The notes under the pieces: model-generated
Databases searched by the model: none
What the model was told of the DNA's origin: nothing
What the model saw: the letters and a program-made list of their open reading frames with translations, nothing else
Part shown: positions 10,865-23,908 of the stretch, in pieces
How positions within the stretch are numbered: the first letter of the stretch is position 1
Layout: every line of letters begins with the position of its first letter
Source: Aphelocoma coerulescens
Taxonomy: Eukaryota; Chordata; Aves; Passeriformes; Corvidae
Reading direction: 5' to 3'
Assembly (NCBI RefSeq): GCF_041296385.1
Contig: NW_027183503.1
Span: 186,001-250,000, forward strand
DNA: 64,000 nt
Made by a program: the position numbers and the translations under genes

Positions 10865-13040
10865 TGGAAGCAAGGGACCATTGTGACACTGCGGGGCCTC
10901 ATGGAACCAATTGTCCATGATGACAGTGCGGATCAAAGGAGACCATGGTGACACTGCGGAACCTGATGGAACCAAGGAGCCATTGTGACACAGTGGGGCC
11001 TCATGGAATCAAGGAGACCATTGTGACCCAGGTGTTGCATGTGAAGGCAAGGAGCCATTGTGACACTTTGGGCTTCTTCCCTTGAGCTCTGCAGCTGGCT
11101 GTCCCAGCCCAGCGCACCATGTGCCACCTGCTCTCCTCAGGGCTCTGCCTGCACACAGCCCCAGGAGAAGTTTTCCTGTTTGGAAGGAAAGAATGGAAAA
11201 GCCGGAGCAGGTTTCCTAAACAACAAACCCCACTCAGGAGCCACATGCTCAGTACAGGCTGCCTGGAACGATGTCCCCTTTCTACAAGGGTCAGTGTGAG
11301 CAGGAATGAATGATCTCTGGGAGCAGAATTCTCGGAGTCTTTCCACTGAATTCTCTCTCCCTGTGTCTTGGGGTGACTTTATCATGTGTATCCCCTATTG
11401 CTGCTCTATGCCCAGAAGTGAACTTTGTGCATTTCTGTGCCTTTCAACTGAGCCTGAGAGGGGGGAGAGGAAAAAAAACCGGACAAACTTCTCAGAGCGT
11501 TTGTTCAAGGACACACATACACACTCCTCTGCATCCTGCTTGCAGCAAGAGCAGAGGAAGCAACTTTGTTTCTTTTTAGCCAGTTTTCAGCTCCTTTTCT
11601 CTGGGGGGAGATGGAGAGTTGAACTTTGTTTTCCTGGGACTTTGGGGGTTTTTTCCCCTTCTTCTCTTCTTGACTCTTTCAACATCAGAGCACATTGGGA
11701 GAATTTTCTCCCGAGGTGGGGGCCCTGAATGTGGGCCCATGAGCCAGCTGCAAGGAGGAGGAGAGAGACTACACCTACGGAAGTGTTGGGGTTCCTCCCC
11801 CCTGCCATGAGGTCATGGGAGAGGGGACCCTGGGGTAGAGGCATGGCCTGGGCACGGGGTCTCCCTGCTCCCTGCTCACATGTGCCCTAATCCTGTTCAG
11901 CACTGCTTATTTTGTATTGCCCTGTGCCAGGAGGGCCCTGGTTGTGCTGTGATTGCTCAGTTCTTTGGCAGTGCCCCGCCCATGTGGCTGGAGAAGAAAG
12001 AGCTCTGAAACTTCTCTCAAGAATCGCTCCCTGTTTCTTTGCACGGGCCTCGCTGTCTATGGATGTTTCAGGAGACCCCACCGAAACACGGAAGGACTCT
12101 CAAATTATCCCAGCTTTCTCTGCACAGCGAGAGCTTTTAATATTTAGCATTGTTATCCTTTTCCTGTGTGTTTGTTAAAAAAATAGTTTTTATCTCTTTC
12201 ACTTTCTTCCCAGGAAAGTTCTTTTTTCCAAAAACCTGGTGGGGGAGGGCTGGGTGTAACCTGCCTTCTATCAGAGGATATTTTCCTCCACATTTGTCCA
12301 AACCGGCACAGCCTGTCCTTTCCTGGGTCTCTGTTGCAGATGGAAGCTGCTGGTGCCATTGTCAGCTTGAAGCCCTCTTTTGATGCAAGCAGATGTTGCC
12401 AGGTGTGTTCAGCAGCTGTTGCTCAATGCTTATGCCAAGCTATTGTGTTCCTCATGGAACCAAGGAGCCATTGTGACACTGCAGGGGCTGATGGCATCAA
12501 GGAGGCAATTGTGACAGTACAGAACCTCCTAGAAACAAGGCTCCATTGTGACACCGTGGAGAATCATGGAATCAAGGAGCCCATTGTGACACGGCTGCAT
12601 GGAACCAATGGTCCATGGTTACGCTGCGGATTCAAGAAGAGCACGGTGACACCACGCAACATCACGGAACCATAGGTCCATTGTGACACAGCGGGGCCTC
12701 ATGGAAACAAGGGGACCATTGTGGCAAAGCAGGGCCTAATGGAAGCATGGAGGGCATTGTGACACTAAGGAAACTCCTGGAACCAAGATGACCACTGGCA
12801 CATAATGGAACCTCATGGAACCAAGCCTCCACGATTGTTTTGGAGGGCCTCAGGGACCACAGGACCCATTGTGACACAGCAGGACCTGGTGGAACCAAGG
12901 AGCCTTTGTGATACTCCAGATCCACATGGAAGCCAGGGTGCACTGAGACACAGCGGGGCCTTGTTGGAACCAAAGACACCTCTGCAAAAAGCAGGCCAGC
13001 TCATAGAAGCAAGGAGTCCATTGTTACAACATAAAAGCTA
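10865..13040 (+). repeat. Unit 6, form B with an A-type stretch inside (2176 bp)
   Basis: Barcode L / GTGGAG / GATTG / beta. Between the L indel (about 11,860) and GTGGAG (about 12,556) it carries A-type bases, ccctgttt (about 12,030) and gttatcc (about 12,152). Private ttctctctccc at about 11,350. Confidence 0.97.
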
Positions 13041-15212
13041 TGGAAGCAAGGGACCATTGTGACACTGCGGGGCCTCATGGAACCAATTGTCCATGATGAC
13101 AATGCGGATCAAAGGAGACCATGGTGACACTGCGGAACCTGATGGAACCAAGGAGCCATTGTGACACAGTGGGGCCTCATGGAATCAAGGAGACCATTGT
13201 GACCCAGGTGTTGCATGTGAAGGCAAGGAGCCATTGTGACACTTTGGGCTTCTTCCCTTGAGCTCTGCAGCTGGCTGTCCCAGCCCAGCGCACCATGTGC
13301 CACCTGCTCTCCTCAGGGCTCTGCCTGCACACAGCCCCAGGAGAAGTTTTCCTGTTTGCAAGGAAAGAATGGAAAAGCCTGAGCAGGTTTCCTAAACAAC
13401 AAACCCCACTCAGGAGCCACATGCTCAGTACAGGCTGCCGGGAACGATGTCCCCTTTCTACAAGGGTCAGGGTGAGCAGGAATGAATGATCTCTGGGAGC
13501 AGAATTCTCGGAGTCTTTCCACTGAATTCTCTGTCCCTGTGTCTTGGGGTGACTTTATTGTGTGTATCCCCTATTGCTGCTCTATGCCCAGAAGTGAACT
13601 TTGTGCATTTCTGTGCCTTTCAACTGAGCCTGAGAGGGGGGAGAGGAAAAAAAACCGGACAAACTTCTCAGAGCGTTTGTTCAAGGACACACATACACAC
13701 TCCTCTGCATCCTGCTTGCAGCAAGAGCAGAGGAAGCAACTTTGTTTCTTTTTAGCCAGTTTTCAGCTCCTTTTCTCTGGGGGGAGATGGAGAGTTGAAC
13801 TTTGTTTTCCTGGGACTTCGGGGGGTTTTTTTCCCTTCTTCTCTTCTTGACTCTTTCAACATCAGAGCACATTGGGAGAATTTTCTCCCGAGGTGGGGGC
13901 CCTGAATGTGGGCCCATGAGCCAGCTGCAAGGAGGAGGAGAGAGACTACACCTACGGAAGTGTTGGGGTTCCTCCCCCCTGCCATGAGGTCATGGGAGAG
14001 GGGACCCTGGGGTAGAGGCATGGCCTGGGCACGGGGGGTCTCCCTGCTTACATGTGCCCTAATCCTGTTCAGCACTGCTTATTTTGTGTTGCCCTGTGCG
14101 AGGAGGGCCCTGGTTGTGCTGTGATTGCTCAGTTCTTTGGCAGTGCCCCGCCCATGTGGCTGGAGAAGAAAGAGCTCTGAAACTTCTCTCAAGAATCGCT
14201 CCCTGTTTCTTTGCACGGGCCTCGCTGTCTATGGATGTTTCAGGAGACCCCACCGAAACACGGAAGGACTCTCAAATTATCCCAGCTTTCTCTGCACAGC
14301 GAGAGCTTTTAATATTTAGCATTGTTATCCTTTTCCTGTGTGTTTGTTAAAAAAATAGTTTTTATCTCTTTCACTTTCTTCCCAGGAAAGTTCTTTTTTC
14401 CAAAAACCTGGTGGGGGAGGGCTGGGTGTAACCTGCCTTCTATCAGAGGATATTTTCCTCCACATTTGTCCAAACCGGCACAGCCTGTCCTTTCCTGGGT
14501 CTCTGTTGCAGATGGAAGCTGCTGGTGCCATTGTCAGCTTGAAGCCCTCTTTTGATGCAAGCAGATGTTGCCAGGTGTGTTCAGCAGCTGTTGCTCAATG
14601 CTTATGCCAAGCTATTGTGTTCCTCATGGAACCAAGGAGCCATTGTGACACTGCAGGGGCTGATGGCATCAAGGAGGCAATTGTGACAGTACAGAACCTC
14701 CTAGAAACAAGGCTCCATTGTGACACCGTGGGGAATCATGGAATCAAGGAGCCCATTGTGACACGGCTGCATGGAACCAATGGTCCATGGTTACACGGCG
14801 GATTCAAGAAGAGCACGGTGACACCACGCAACATCACGGAACCGTAGGTCCATTGTGACACAGCGGGGCCTCATGGAAACAAGGGGACCATTGTGGCAAA
14901 GCAGGGCCTAATGGAAGCATGGAGGGCATTGTGACACTAAGGAAACTCCTGGAACCAAGATGACCACTGGCACATAATGGAACCTCATGGAAGCAAGCCT
15001 CCATGATGACTTTGGAGGGCCTCGGGGACCACAGGACCCATTGTGACACAGCAGGACCTGGTGGAACCAAGGAGCCTTTGTGATACTCCAGATCCACATG
15101 GAAGCCAGGGTGCACTGAGACACAGCGGGGCCTTGTTGGAACCAAAGACACCTCTGCAAAAAGCAGGCTAGCTCATAGAAGCAAGGAGTCCTTTGTTACA
15201 ACATCAAACCTA
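13041..15212 (+). repeat. Unit 7, form A (2172 bp)
   Basis: Barcode S / GTGGGG / ATGATGA / alpha. First unit with the ATGATGA rear type and with gacaatgcgg at about 13,099. Opens a dimer repeated 4,348 bp later. Confidence 0.97.
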
Positions 15213-17388
15213 TGGAAGCAAGGGACCATTTTGACACTGCGGGGCCTCATGGAACCAATTGTCCATGATGACAGTGCGGATCAAAGGAGACCATGGTGAC
15301 ACTGCGGAACCTGATGGAACCAAGGAGCCATTGTGACACAGTGGGGCCTCATGGAATCAAGGAGACCATTGTGACCCAGGTGTTGCATGTGAAGGCAAGG
15401 AGCCATTGTGACACTTTGGGCTTCTTCCCTTGAGCTCTGCAGCTGGCTGTCCCAGCCCAGCGCACCATGTGCCACCTGCTCTCCTCAGGGCTCTGCCTGC
15501 ACACAGCCCCAGGAGAAGTTTTCCTGTTTGCAAGGAAAGAATGGAAAAGCCGGAGCAGGTTTCCTAAACAACAAACCCCACTCAGGAGCCACATGCTCAG
15601 TACAGGCTGCCTGGAACGATGTCCCCTTTCTACAAGGGTCAGTGTGAGCAGGAATGAATGATCTCTGGGAGCAGAATTCTCGGAGTCTTTCCACTGAATT
15701 CTCTGTCCCTGTGTCTTGGGGTGACTTTATTGTGTGTATCCCCTATTGCTGCTCTATGCCCAGAAGTGAACTTTGTGCATTTCTGTGCCTTTCAACTGAG
15801 CCTGAGAGGGGGGAGAGGAAAAAAAACCGGACAAACTTCTCAGAGCGTTTTTTCAAGGACACACATACACACTCCTCTGCATCCTGCTTGCAGCAAGAGC
15901 AGAGGAAGCAACTTGGTTTCTTTTTAGCCAGTTTTCAGCTCCTTTTCTCTGGGGGGAGATGGAGAGTTGAACTTTGTTTTCCTGGGACTTTGGGGGTTTT
16001 TTCCCCTTCTTCTCTTCTTGACTCTTTCAACATCAGAGCACATTGGGAGAATTTTCTCCCGAGGTGGGGGCCCTGAATGTGGGCCCATGAGCCAGCTGCA
16101 AGGAGGAGGAGAGAGACTACACCTACGGAAGTGTTGGGGTTCCTCCCCCCTGCCATGAGGTCATGGGAGAGGGGACCCTGGGGTAGAGGCATGGCCTGGG
16201 CACGGGGTCTCCCTGCTCCCTGCTCACATGTGCCCTAATCCTGTTCAGCACTGCTTATTTTGTGTTGCCTTGTGCGAGGAGGGCCCTGGTTGTGCTGTGA
16301 TTGCTCAGTTCTTTGGCAGTGCCCCGCCCATGTGGCTGGAGAAGAAAGAGCTCTGAAACTTCTCTCAAGAATCGCTCCCTATTTCTTTGCACGGGCCTCG
16401 CTGTCTATGGATGTTTCAGGAGACCCCACCGAAACACGGAAGGACTCTCAAATTATCCCAGCTTTCTCTGCACAGCGAGAGCTTTTAATATTTAGCATTG
16501 CTATCCTTTTCCTGTGTGTTTGTTAAAAAAATAGTTTTTATCTCTTTCACTTTCTTCCCAGGAAAGTTCTTTTTTCCAAAAACCTGGTGGGGGAGGGCTG
16601 GGTGTAACCTGCCTTCTATCAGAGGATATTTTCCTCCACATTTGTCCAAACCGGCACAGCCTGTCCTTTCCTGGGTCTCTGTTGCAGATGGAAGCTGCTG
16701 GTGCCATTGTCAGCTTGAAGCCCTCTTTTGATGCAAGCAGATGTTGCCAGGTGTGTTCAGCAGCTGTTGCTCAATGCTTATGCCAAGCTATTGTGTTCCT
16801 CATGGAACCAAGGAGCCATTGTGACACTGCAGGGGCTGATGGCATCAAGGAGGCAATTGTGACAGTACAGAACCTCCTAGAAACAAGGCTCCATTGTGAC
16901 ACCGTGGAGAATCATGGAATCAAGGAGCCCATTGTGACACGGCTGCATGGAACCAATGGTCCATGGTTACGCTGCGGATTCAAGAAGAGCACGGTGACAC
17001 CACGCAACATCACGGAACCATAGGTCCATTGTGACACAGCGGGGCCTCATGGAAACAAGGGGACCATTGTGGCAAAGCAGGGCCTAATGGAAGCATGGAG
17101 GGCATTGTGACACTAAGGAAACTCCTGGAACCAAGATGACCACTGGCACATAATGGAACCTCATGGAACCAAGCCTCCACGATTGTTTTGGAGGGCCTCA
17201 GGGACCACAGGACCCATTGTGACACAGCAGGACCTGGTGGAACCAAGGAGCCTTTGTGATACTCCAGATCCACATGGAAGCCAGGGTGCACTGAGACACA
17301 GCGGGGCCTTGTTGGAACCAAAGACACCTCTGCAAAAAGCAGGCCAGCTCATAGAAGCAAGGAGTCCATTGTTACAACATAAAAGCTA
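15213..17388 (+). repeat. Unit 8, form B (2176 bp)
   Basis: Barcode L / GTGGAG / GATTG / beta. Has gcgttttttc and acttggtttc in the LTR-like part. Its translations in every frame match units 10 and 13 wherever I compared them. Confidence 0.97.
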
Positions 17389-19560
17389 TGGAAGCAAGGG
17401 ACCATTGTGACACTGCGGGGCCTCATGGAACCAATTGTCCATGATGACAATGCGGATCAAAGGAGACCATGGTGACACTGCGGAACCTGATGGAACCAAG
17501 GAGCCATTGTGACACAGTGGGGCCTCATGGAATCAAGGAGACCATTGTGACCCAGGTGTTGCATGTGAAGGCAAGGAGCCATTGTGACACTTTGGGCTTC
17601 TTCCCTTGAGCTCTGCAGCTGGCTGTCCCAGCCCAGCGCACCATGTGCCACCTGCTCTCCTCAGGGCTCTGCCTGCACACAGCCCCAGGAGAAGTTTTCC
17701 TGTTTGCAAGGAAAGAATGGAAAAGCCTGAGCAGGTTTCCTAAACAACAAACCCCACTCAGGAGCCACATGCTCAGTACAGGCTGCCGGGAACGATGTCC
17801 CCTTTCTACAAGGGTCAGTGTGAGCAGGAATGAATGATCTCTGGGAGCAGAATTCTCGGAGTCTTTCCACTGAATTCTCTGTCCCTGTGTCTTGGGGTGA
17901 CTTTATTGTGTGTATCCCCTATTGCTGCTCTATGCCCAGAAGTGAACTTTGTGCATTTCTGTGCCTTTCAACTGAGCCTGAGAGGGGGGAGAGGAAAAAA
18001 AACCGGACAAACTTCTCAGAGCGTTTTTTCAAGGACACACATACACACTCCTCTGCATCCTGCTTGCAGCAAGAGCAGAGGAAGCAACTTTGTTTCTTTT
18101 TAGCCAGTTTTCAGCTCCTTTTCTCTGGGGGGAGATGGAGAGTTGAACTTTGTTTTCCTGGGACTTCGGGGGGTTTTTTTCCCTTCTTCTCTTCTTGACT
18201 CTTTCAACATCAGAGCACATTGGGAGAATTTTCTCCCGAGGTGGGGGCCCTGAATGTGGGCCCATGAGCCAGCTGCAAGGAGGAGGAGAGAGACTACACC
18301 TACGGAAGTGTTGGGGTTCCTCCCCCCTGCCATGAGGTCATGGGAGAGGGGACCCTGGGGTAGAGGCATGGCCTGGGCACGGGGGGTCTCCCTGCTTACA
18401 TGTGCCCTAATCCTGTTCAGCACTGCTTATTTTGTGTTGCCCTGTGCGAGGAGGGCCCTGGTTGTGCTGTGATTGCTCAGTTCTTTGGCAGTGCCCCGCC
18501 CATGTGGCTGGAGAAGAAAGAGCTCTGAAACTTCTCTCAAGAATCGCTCCCTGTTTCTTTGCACGGGCCTCGCTGTCTATGGATGTTTCAGGAGACCCCA
18601 CCGAAACACGGAAGGACTCTCAAATTATCCCAGCTTTCTCTGCACAGCGAGAGCTTTTAATATTTAGCATTGTTATCCTTTTCCTGTGTGTTTGTTAAAA
18701 AAATAGTTTTTATCTCTTTCACTTTCTTCCCAGGAAAGTTCTTTTTTCCAAAAACCTGGTGGGGGAGGGCTGGGTGTAACCTGCCTTCTATCAGAGGATA
18801 TTTTCCTCCACATTTGTCCAAACCGGCACAGCCTGTCCTTTCCTGGGTCTCTGTTGCAGATGGAAGCTGCTGGTGCCATTGTCAGCTTGAAGCCCTCTTT
18901 TGATGCAAGCAGATGTTGCCAGGTGTGTTCAGCAGCTGTTGCTCAATGCTTATGCCAAGCTATTGTGTTCCTCATGGAACCAAGGAGCCATTGTGACACT
19001 GCAGGGGCTGATGGCATCAAGGAGGCAATTGTGACAGTACAGAACCTCCTAGAAACAAGGCTCCATTGTGACACCGTGGGGAATCATGGAATCAAGGAGC
19101 CCATTGTGACACGGCTGCATGGAACCAATGGTCCATGGTTACACGGCGGATTCAAGAAGAGCACGGTGACACCACGCAACATCACGGAACCGTAGGTCCA
19201 TTGTGACACAGCGGGGCCTCATGGAAACAAGGGGACCATTGTGGCAAAGCAGGGCCTAATGGAAGCATGGAGGGCATTGTGACACTAAGGAAACTCCTGG
19301 AACCAAGATGACCACTGGCACATAATGGAACCTCATGGAAGCAAGCCTCCATGATGACTTTGGAGGGCCTCGGGGACCACAGGACCCATTGTGACACAGC
19401 AGGACCTGGTGGAACCAAGGAGCCTTTGTGATACTCCAGATCCACATGGAAGCCAGGGTGCACTGAGACACAGCGGGGCCTTGTTGGAACCAAAGACACC
19501 TCTGCAAAAAGCAGGCTAGCTCATAGAAGCAAGGAGTCCTTTGTTACAACATCAAACCTA
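17389..19560 (+). repeat. Unit 9, form A (2172 bp)
   Basis: Barcode S / GTGGGG / ATGATGA / alpha. Differs from unit 7 by ggtcagtg (not ggtcaggg) and gcgttttttc (not gcgtttgttc), both B-like bases. Confidence 0.97.
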
Positions 19561-21736
19561 TGGAAGCAAGGGACCATTTTGACACTGCGGGGCCTCATGG
19601 AACCAATTGTCCATGATGACAGTGCGGATCAAAGGAGACCATGGTGACACTGCGGAACCTGATGGAACCAAGGAGCCATTGTGACACAGTGGGGCCTCAT
19701 GGAATCAAGGAGACCATTGTGACCCAGGTGTTGCATGTGAAGGCAAGGAGCCATTGTGACACTTTGGGCTTCTTCCCTTGAGCTCTGCAGCTGGCTGTCC
19801 CAGCCCAGCGCACCATGTGCCACCTGCTCTCCTCAGGGCTCTGCCTGCACACAGCCCCAGGAGAAGTTTTCCTGTTTGCAAGGAAAGAATGGAAAAGCCG
19901 GAGCAGGTTTCCTAAACAACAAACCCCACTCAGGAGCCACATGCTCAGTACAGGCTGCCTGGAACGATGTCCCCTTTCTACAAGGGTCAGTGTGAGCAGG
20001 AATGAATGATCTCTGGGAGCAGAATTCTCGGAGTCTTTCCACTGAATTCTCTGTCCCTGTGTCTTGGGGTGACTTTATTGTGTGTATCCCCTATTGCTGC
20101 TCTATGCCCAGAAGTGAACTTTGTGCATTTCTGTGCCTTTCAACTGAGCCTGAGAGGGGGGAGAGGAAAAAAAACCGGACAAACTTCTCAGAGCGTTTTT
20201 TCAAGGACACACATACACACTCCTCTGCATCCTGCTTGCAGCAAGAGCAGAGGAAGCAACTTGGTTTCTTTTTAGCCAGTTTTCAGCTCCTTTTCTCTGG
20301 GGGGAGATGGAGAGTTGAACTTTGTTTTCCTGGGACTTTGGGGGTTTTTTCCCCTTCTTCTCTTCTTGACTCTTTCAACATCAGAGCACATTGGGAGAAT
20401 TTTCTCCCGAGGTGGGGGCCCTGAATGTGGGCCCATGAGCCAGCTGCAAGGAGGAGGAGAGAGACTACACCTACGGAAGTGTTGGGGTTCCTCCCCCCTG
20501 CCATGAGGTCATGGGAGAGGGGACCCTGGGGTAGAGGCATGGCCTGGGCACGGGGTCTCCCTGCTCCCTGCTCACATGTGCCCTAATCCTGTTCAGCACT
20601 GCTTATTTTGTGTTGCCTTGTGCGAGGAGGGCCCTGGTTGTGCTGTGATTGCTCAGTTCTTTGGCAGTGCCCCGCCCATGTGGCTGGAGAAGAAAGAGCT
20701 CTGAAACTTCTCTCAAGAATCGCTCCCTATTTCTTTGCACGGGCCTCGCTGTCTATGGATGTTTCAGGAGACCCCACCGAAACACGGAAGGACTCTCAAA
20801 TTATCCCAGCTTTCTCTGCACAGCGAGAGCTTTTAATATTTAGCATTGCTATCCTTTTCCTGTGTGTTTGTTAAAAAAATAGTTTTTATCTCTTTCACTT
20901 TCTTCCCAGGAAAGTTCTTTTTTCCAAAAACCTGGTGGGGGAGGGCTGGGTGTAACCTGCCTTCTATCAGAGGATATTTTCCTCCACATTTGTCCAAACC
21001 GGCACAGCCTGTCCTTTCCTGGGTCTCTGTTGCAGATGGAAGCTGCTGGTGCCATTGTCAGCTTGAAGCCCTCTTTTGATGCAAGCAGATGTTGCCAGGT
21101 GTGTTCAGCAGCTGTTGCTCAATGCTTATGCCAAGCTATTGTGTTCCTCATGGAACCAAGGAGCCATTGTGACACTGCAGGGGCTGATGGCATCAAGGAG
21201 GCAATTGTGACAGTACAGAACCTCCTAGAAACAAGGCTCCATTGTGACACCGTGGAGAATCATGGAATCAAGGAGCCCATTGTGACACGGCTGCATGGAA
21301 CCAATGGTCCATGGTTACGCTGCGGATTCAAGAAGAGCACGGTGACACCACGCAACATCACGGAACCATAGGTCCATTGTGACACAGCGGGGCCTCATGG
21401 AAACAAGGGGACCATTGTGGCAAAGCAGGGCCTAATGGAAGCATGGAGGGCATTGTGACACTAAGGAAACTCCTGGAACCAAGATGACCACTGGCACATA
21501 ATGGAACCTCATGGAACCAAGCCTCCACGATTGTTTTGGAGGGCCTCAGGGACCACAGGACCCATTGTGACACAGCAGGACCTGGTGGAACCAAGGAGCC
21601 TTTGTGATACTCCAGATCCACATGGAAGCCAGGGTGCACTGAGACACAGCGGGGCCTTGTTGGAACCAAAGACACCTCTGCAAAAAGCAGGCCAGCTCAT
21701 AGAAGCAAGGAGTCCATTGTTACAACATAAAAGCTA
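19561..21736 (+). repeat. Unit 10, form B (2176 bp)
   Basis: Barcode L / GTGGAG / GATTG / beta. Near-identical to unit 8 at exactly 4,348 bp distance. Confidence 0.97.
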
Positions 21737-23908
21737 TGGAAGCAAGGGACCATTGTGACACTGCGGGGCCTCATGGAACCAATTGTCCATTATGACAATG
21801 CGGATCAAAGGAGACCATGGTGACACTGCGGAACCTGATGGAACCAAGGAGCCATTGTGACACAGTGGGGCCTCATGGAATCAAGGAGACCATTGTGACC
21901 CAGGTGTTGCATGTGAAGGCAAGGAGCCATTGTGACACTTTGGGCTTCTTCCCTTGAGCTCTGCAGCTGGCTGTCCCAGCCCAGCGCACCATGTGCCACC
22001 TGCTCTCCTCAGGGCTCTGCCTGCACACAGCCCCAGGAGAAGTTTTCCTGTTTGCAAGGAAAGAATGGAAAAGCCTGAGCAGGTTTCCTAAACAACAAAC
22101 CCCACTCAGGAGCCACATGCTCAGTACAGGCTGCCGGGAACGATGTCCCCTTTCTACAAGGGTCAGTGTGAGCAGGAATGAATGATCTCTGGGAGCAGAA
22201 TTCTCGGAGTCTTTCCACTGAATTCTCTGTCCCTGTGTCTTGGGGTGACTTTATTGTGTGTATCCCCTATTGCTGCTCTATGCCCAGAAGTGAACTTTGT
22301 GCATTTCTGTGCCTTTCAACTGAGCCTGAGAGGGGGGAGAGGAAAAAAAACCGGACAAACTTCTCAGAGCGTTTTTTCAAGGACACACATACACACTCCT
22401 CTGCATCCTGCTTGCAGCAAGAGCAGAGGAAGCAACTTTGTTTCTTTTTAGCCAGTTTTCAGCTCCTTTTCTCTGGGGGGAGATGGAGAGTTGAACTTTG
22501 TTTTCCTGGGACTTCGGGGGGTTTTTTTCCCTTCTTCTCTTCTTGACTCTTTCAACATCAGAGCACATTGGGAGAATTTTCTCCCGAGGTGGGGGCCCTG
22601 AATGTGGGCCCATGAGCCAGCTGCAAGGAGGAGGAGAGAGACTACACCTACGGAAGTGTTGGGGTTCCTCCCCCCTGCCATGAGGTCATGGGAGAGGGGA
22701 CCCTGGGGTAGAGGCATGGCCTGGGCACGGGGGGTCTCCCTGCTTACATGTGCCCTAATCCTGTTCAGCACTGCTTATTTTGTGTTGCCCTGTGCGAGGA
22801 GGGCCCTGGTTGTGCTGTGATTGCTCAGTTCTTTGGCAGTGCCCCGCCCATGTGGCTGGAGAAGAAAGAGCTCTGAAACTTCTCTCAAGAATCGCTCCCT
22901 GTTTCTTTGCACGGGCCTCGCTGTCTATGGATGTTTCAGGAGACCCCACCGAAACACGGAAGGACTCTCAAATTATCCCAGCTTTCTCTGCACAGCGAGA
23001 GCTTTTAATATTTAGCATTGTTATCCTTTTCCTGTGTGTTTGTTAAAAAAATAGTTTTTATCTCTTTCACTTTCTTCCCAGGAAAGTTCTTTTTTCCAAA
23101 AACCTGGTGGGGGAGGGCTGGGTGTAACCTGCCTTCTATCAGAGGATATTTTCCTCCACATTTGTCCAAACCGGCACAGCCTGTCCTTTCCTGGGTCTCT
23201 GTTGCAGATGGAAGCTGCTGGTGCCATTGTCAGCTTGAAGCCCTCTTTTGATGCAAGCAGATGTTGCCAGGTGTGTTCAGCAGCTGTTGCTCAATGCTTA
23301 TGCCAAGCTATTGTGTTCCTCATGGAACCAAGGAGCCATTGTGACACTGCAGGGGCTGATGGCATCAAGGAGGCAATTGTGACAGTACAGAACCTCCTAG
23401 AAACAAGGCTCCATTGTGACACCGTGGAGAATCATGGAATCAAGGAGCCCATTGTGACACGGCTGCATGGAACCAATGGTCCATGGTTACGCTGCGGATT
23501 CAAGAAGAGCACGGTGACACCACGCAACATCACGGAACCATAGGTCCATTGTGACACAGCGGGGCCTCATGGAAACAAGGGGACCATTGTGGCAAAGCAG
23601 GGCCTAATGGAAGCATGGAGGGCATTGTGACACTAAGGAAACTCCTGGAACCAAGATGACCACTGGCACATAATGGAACCTCATGGAACCAAGCCTCCAC
23701 GATTGTTTTGGAGGGCCTCAGGGACCACAGGACCCATTGTGACACAGCAGGACCTGGTGGAACCAAGGAGCCTTTGTGATACTCCAGATCCACATGGAAG
23801 CCAGGGTGCACTGAGACACAGCGGGGCCTTGTTGGAACCAAAGACACCTCTGCAAAAAGCAGGCCAGCTCATAGAAGCAAGGAGTCCATTGTTACAACAT
23901 AAAAGCTA
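21737..23908 (+). repeat. Unit 11, A/B chimera (2172 bp)
   Basis: The front is form A (S indel, ccctgttt, gttatcc up to about 23,020). The rear is form B (GTGGAG at about 23,424, GATTG, beta end). It breaks the A-B alternation, since unit 12 is again A. Starts with ccattatgac. Confidence 0.97.
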
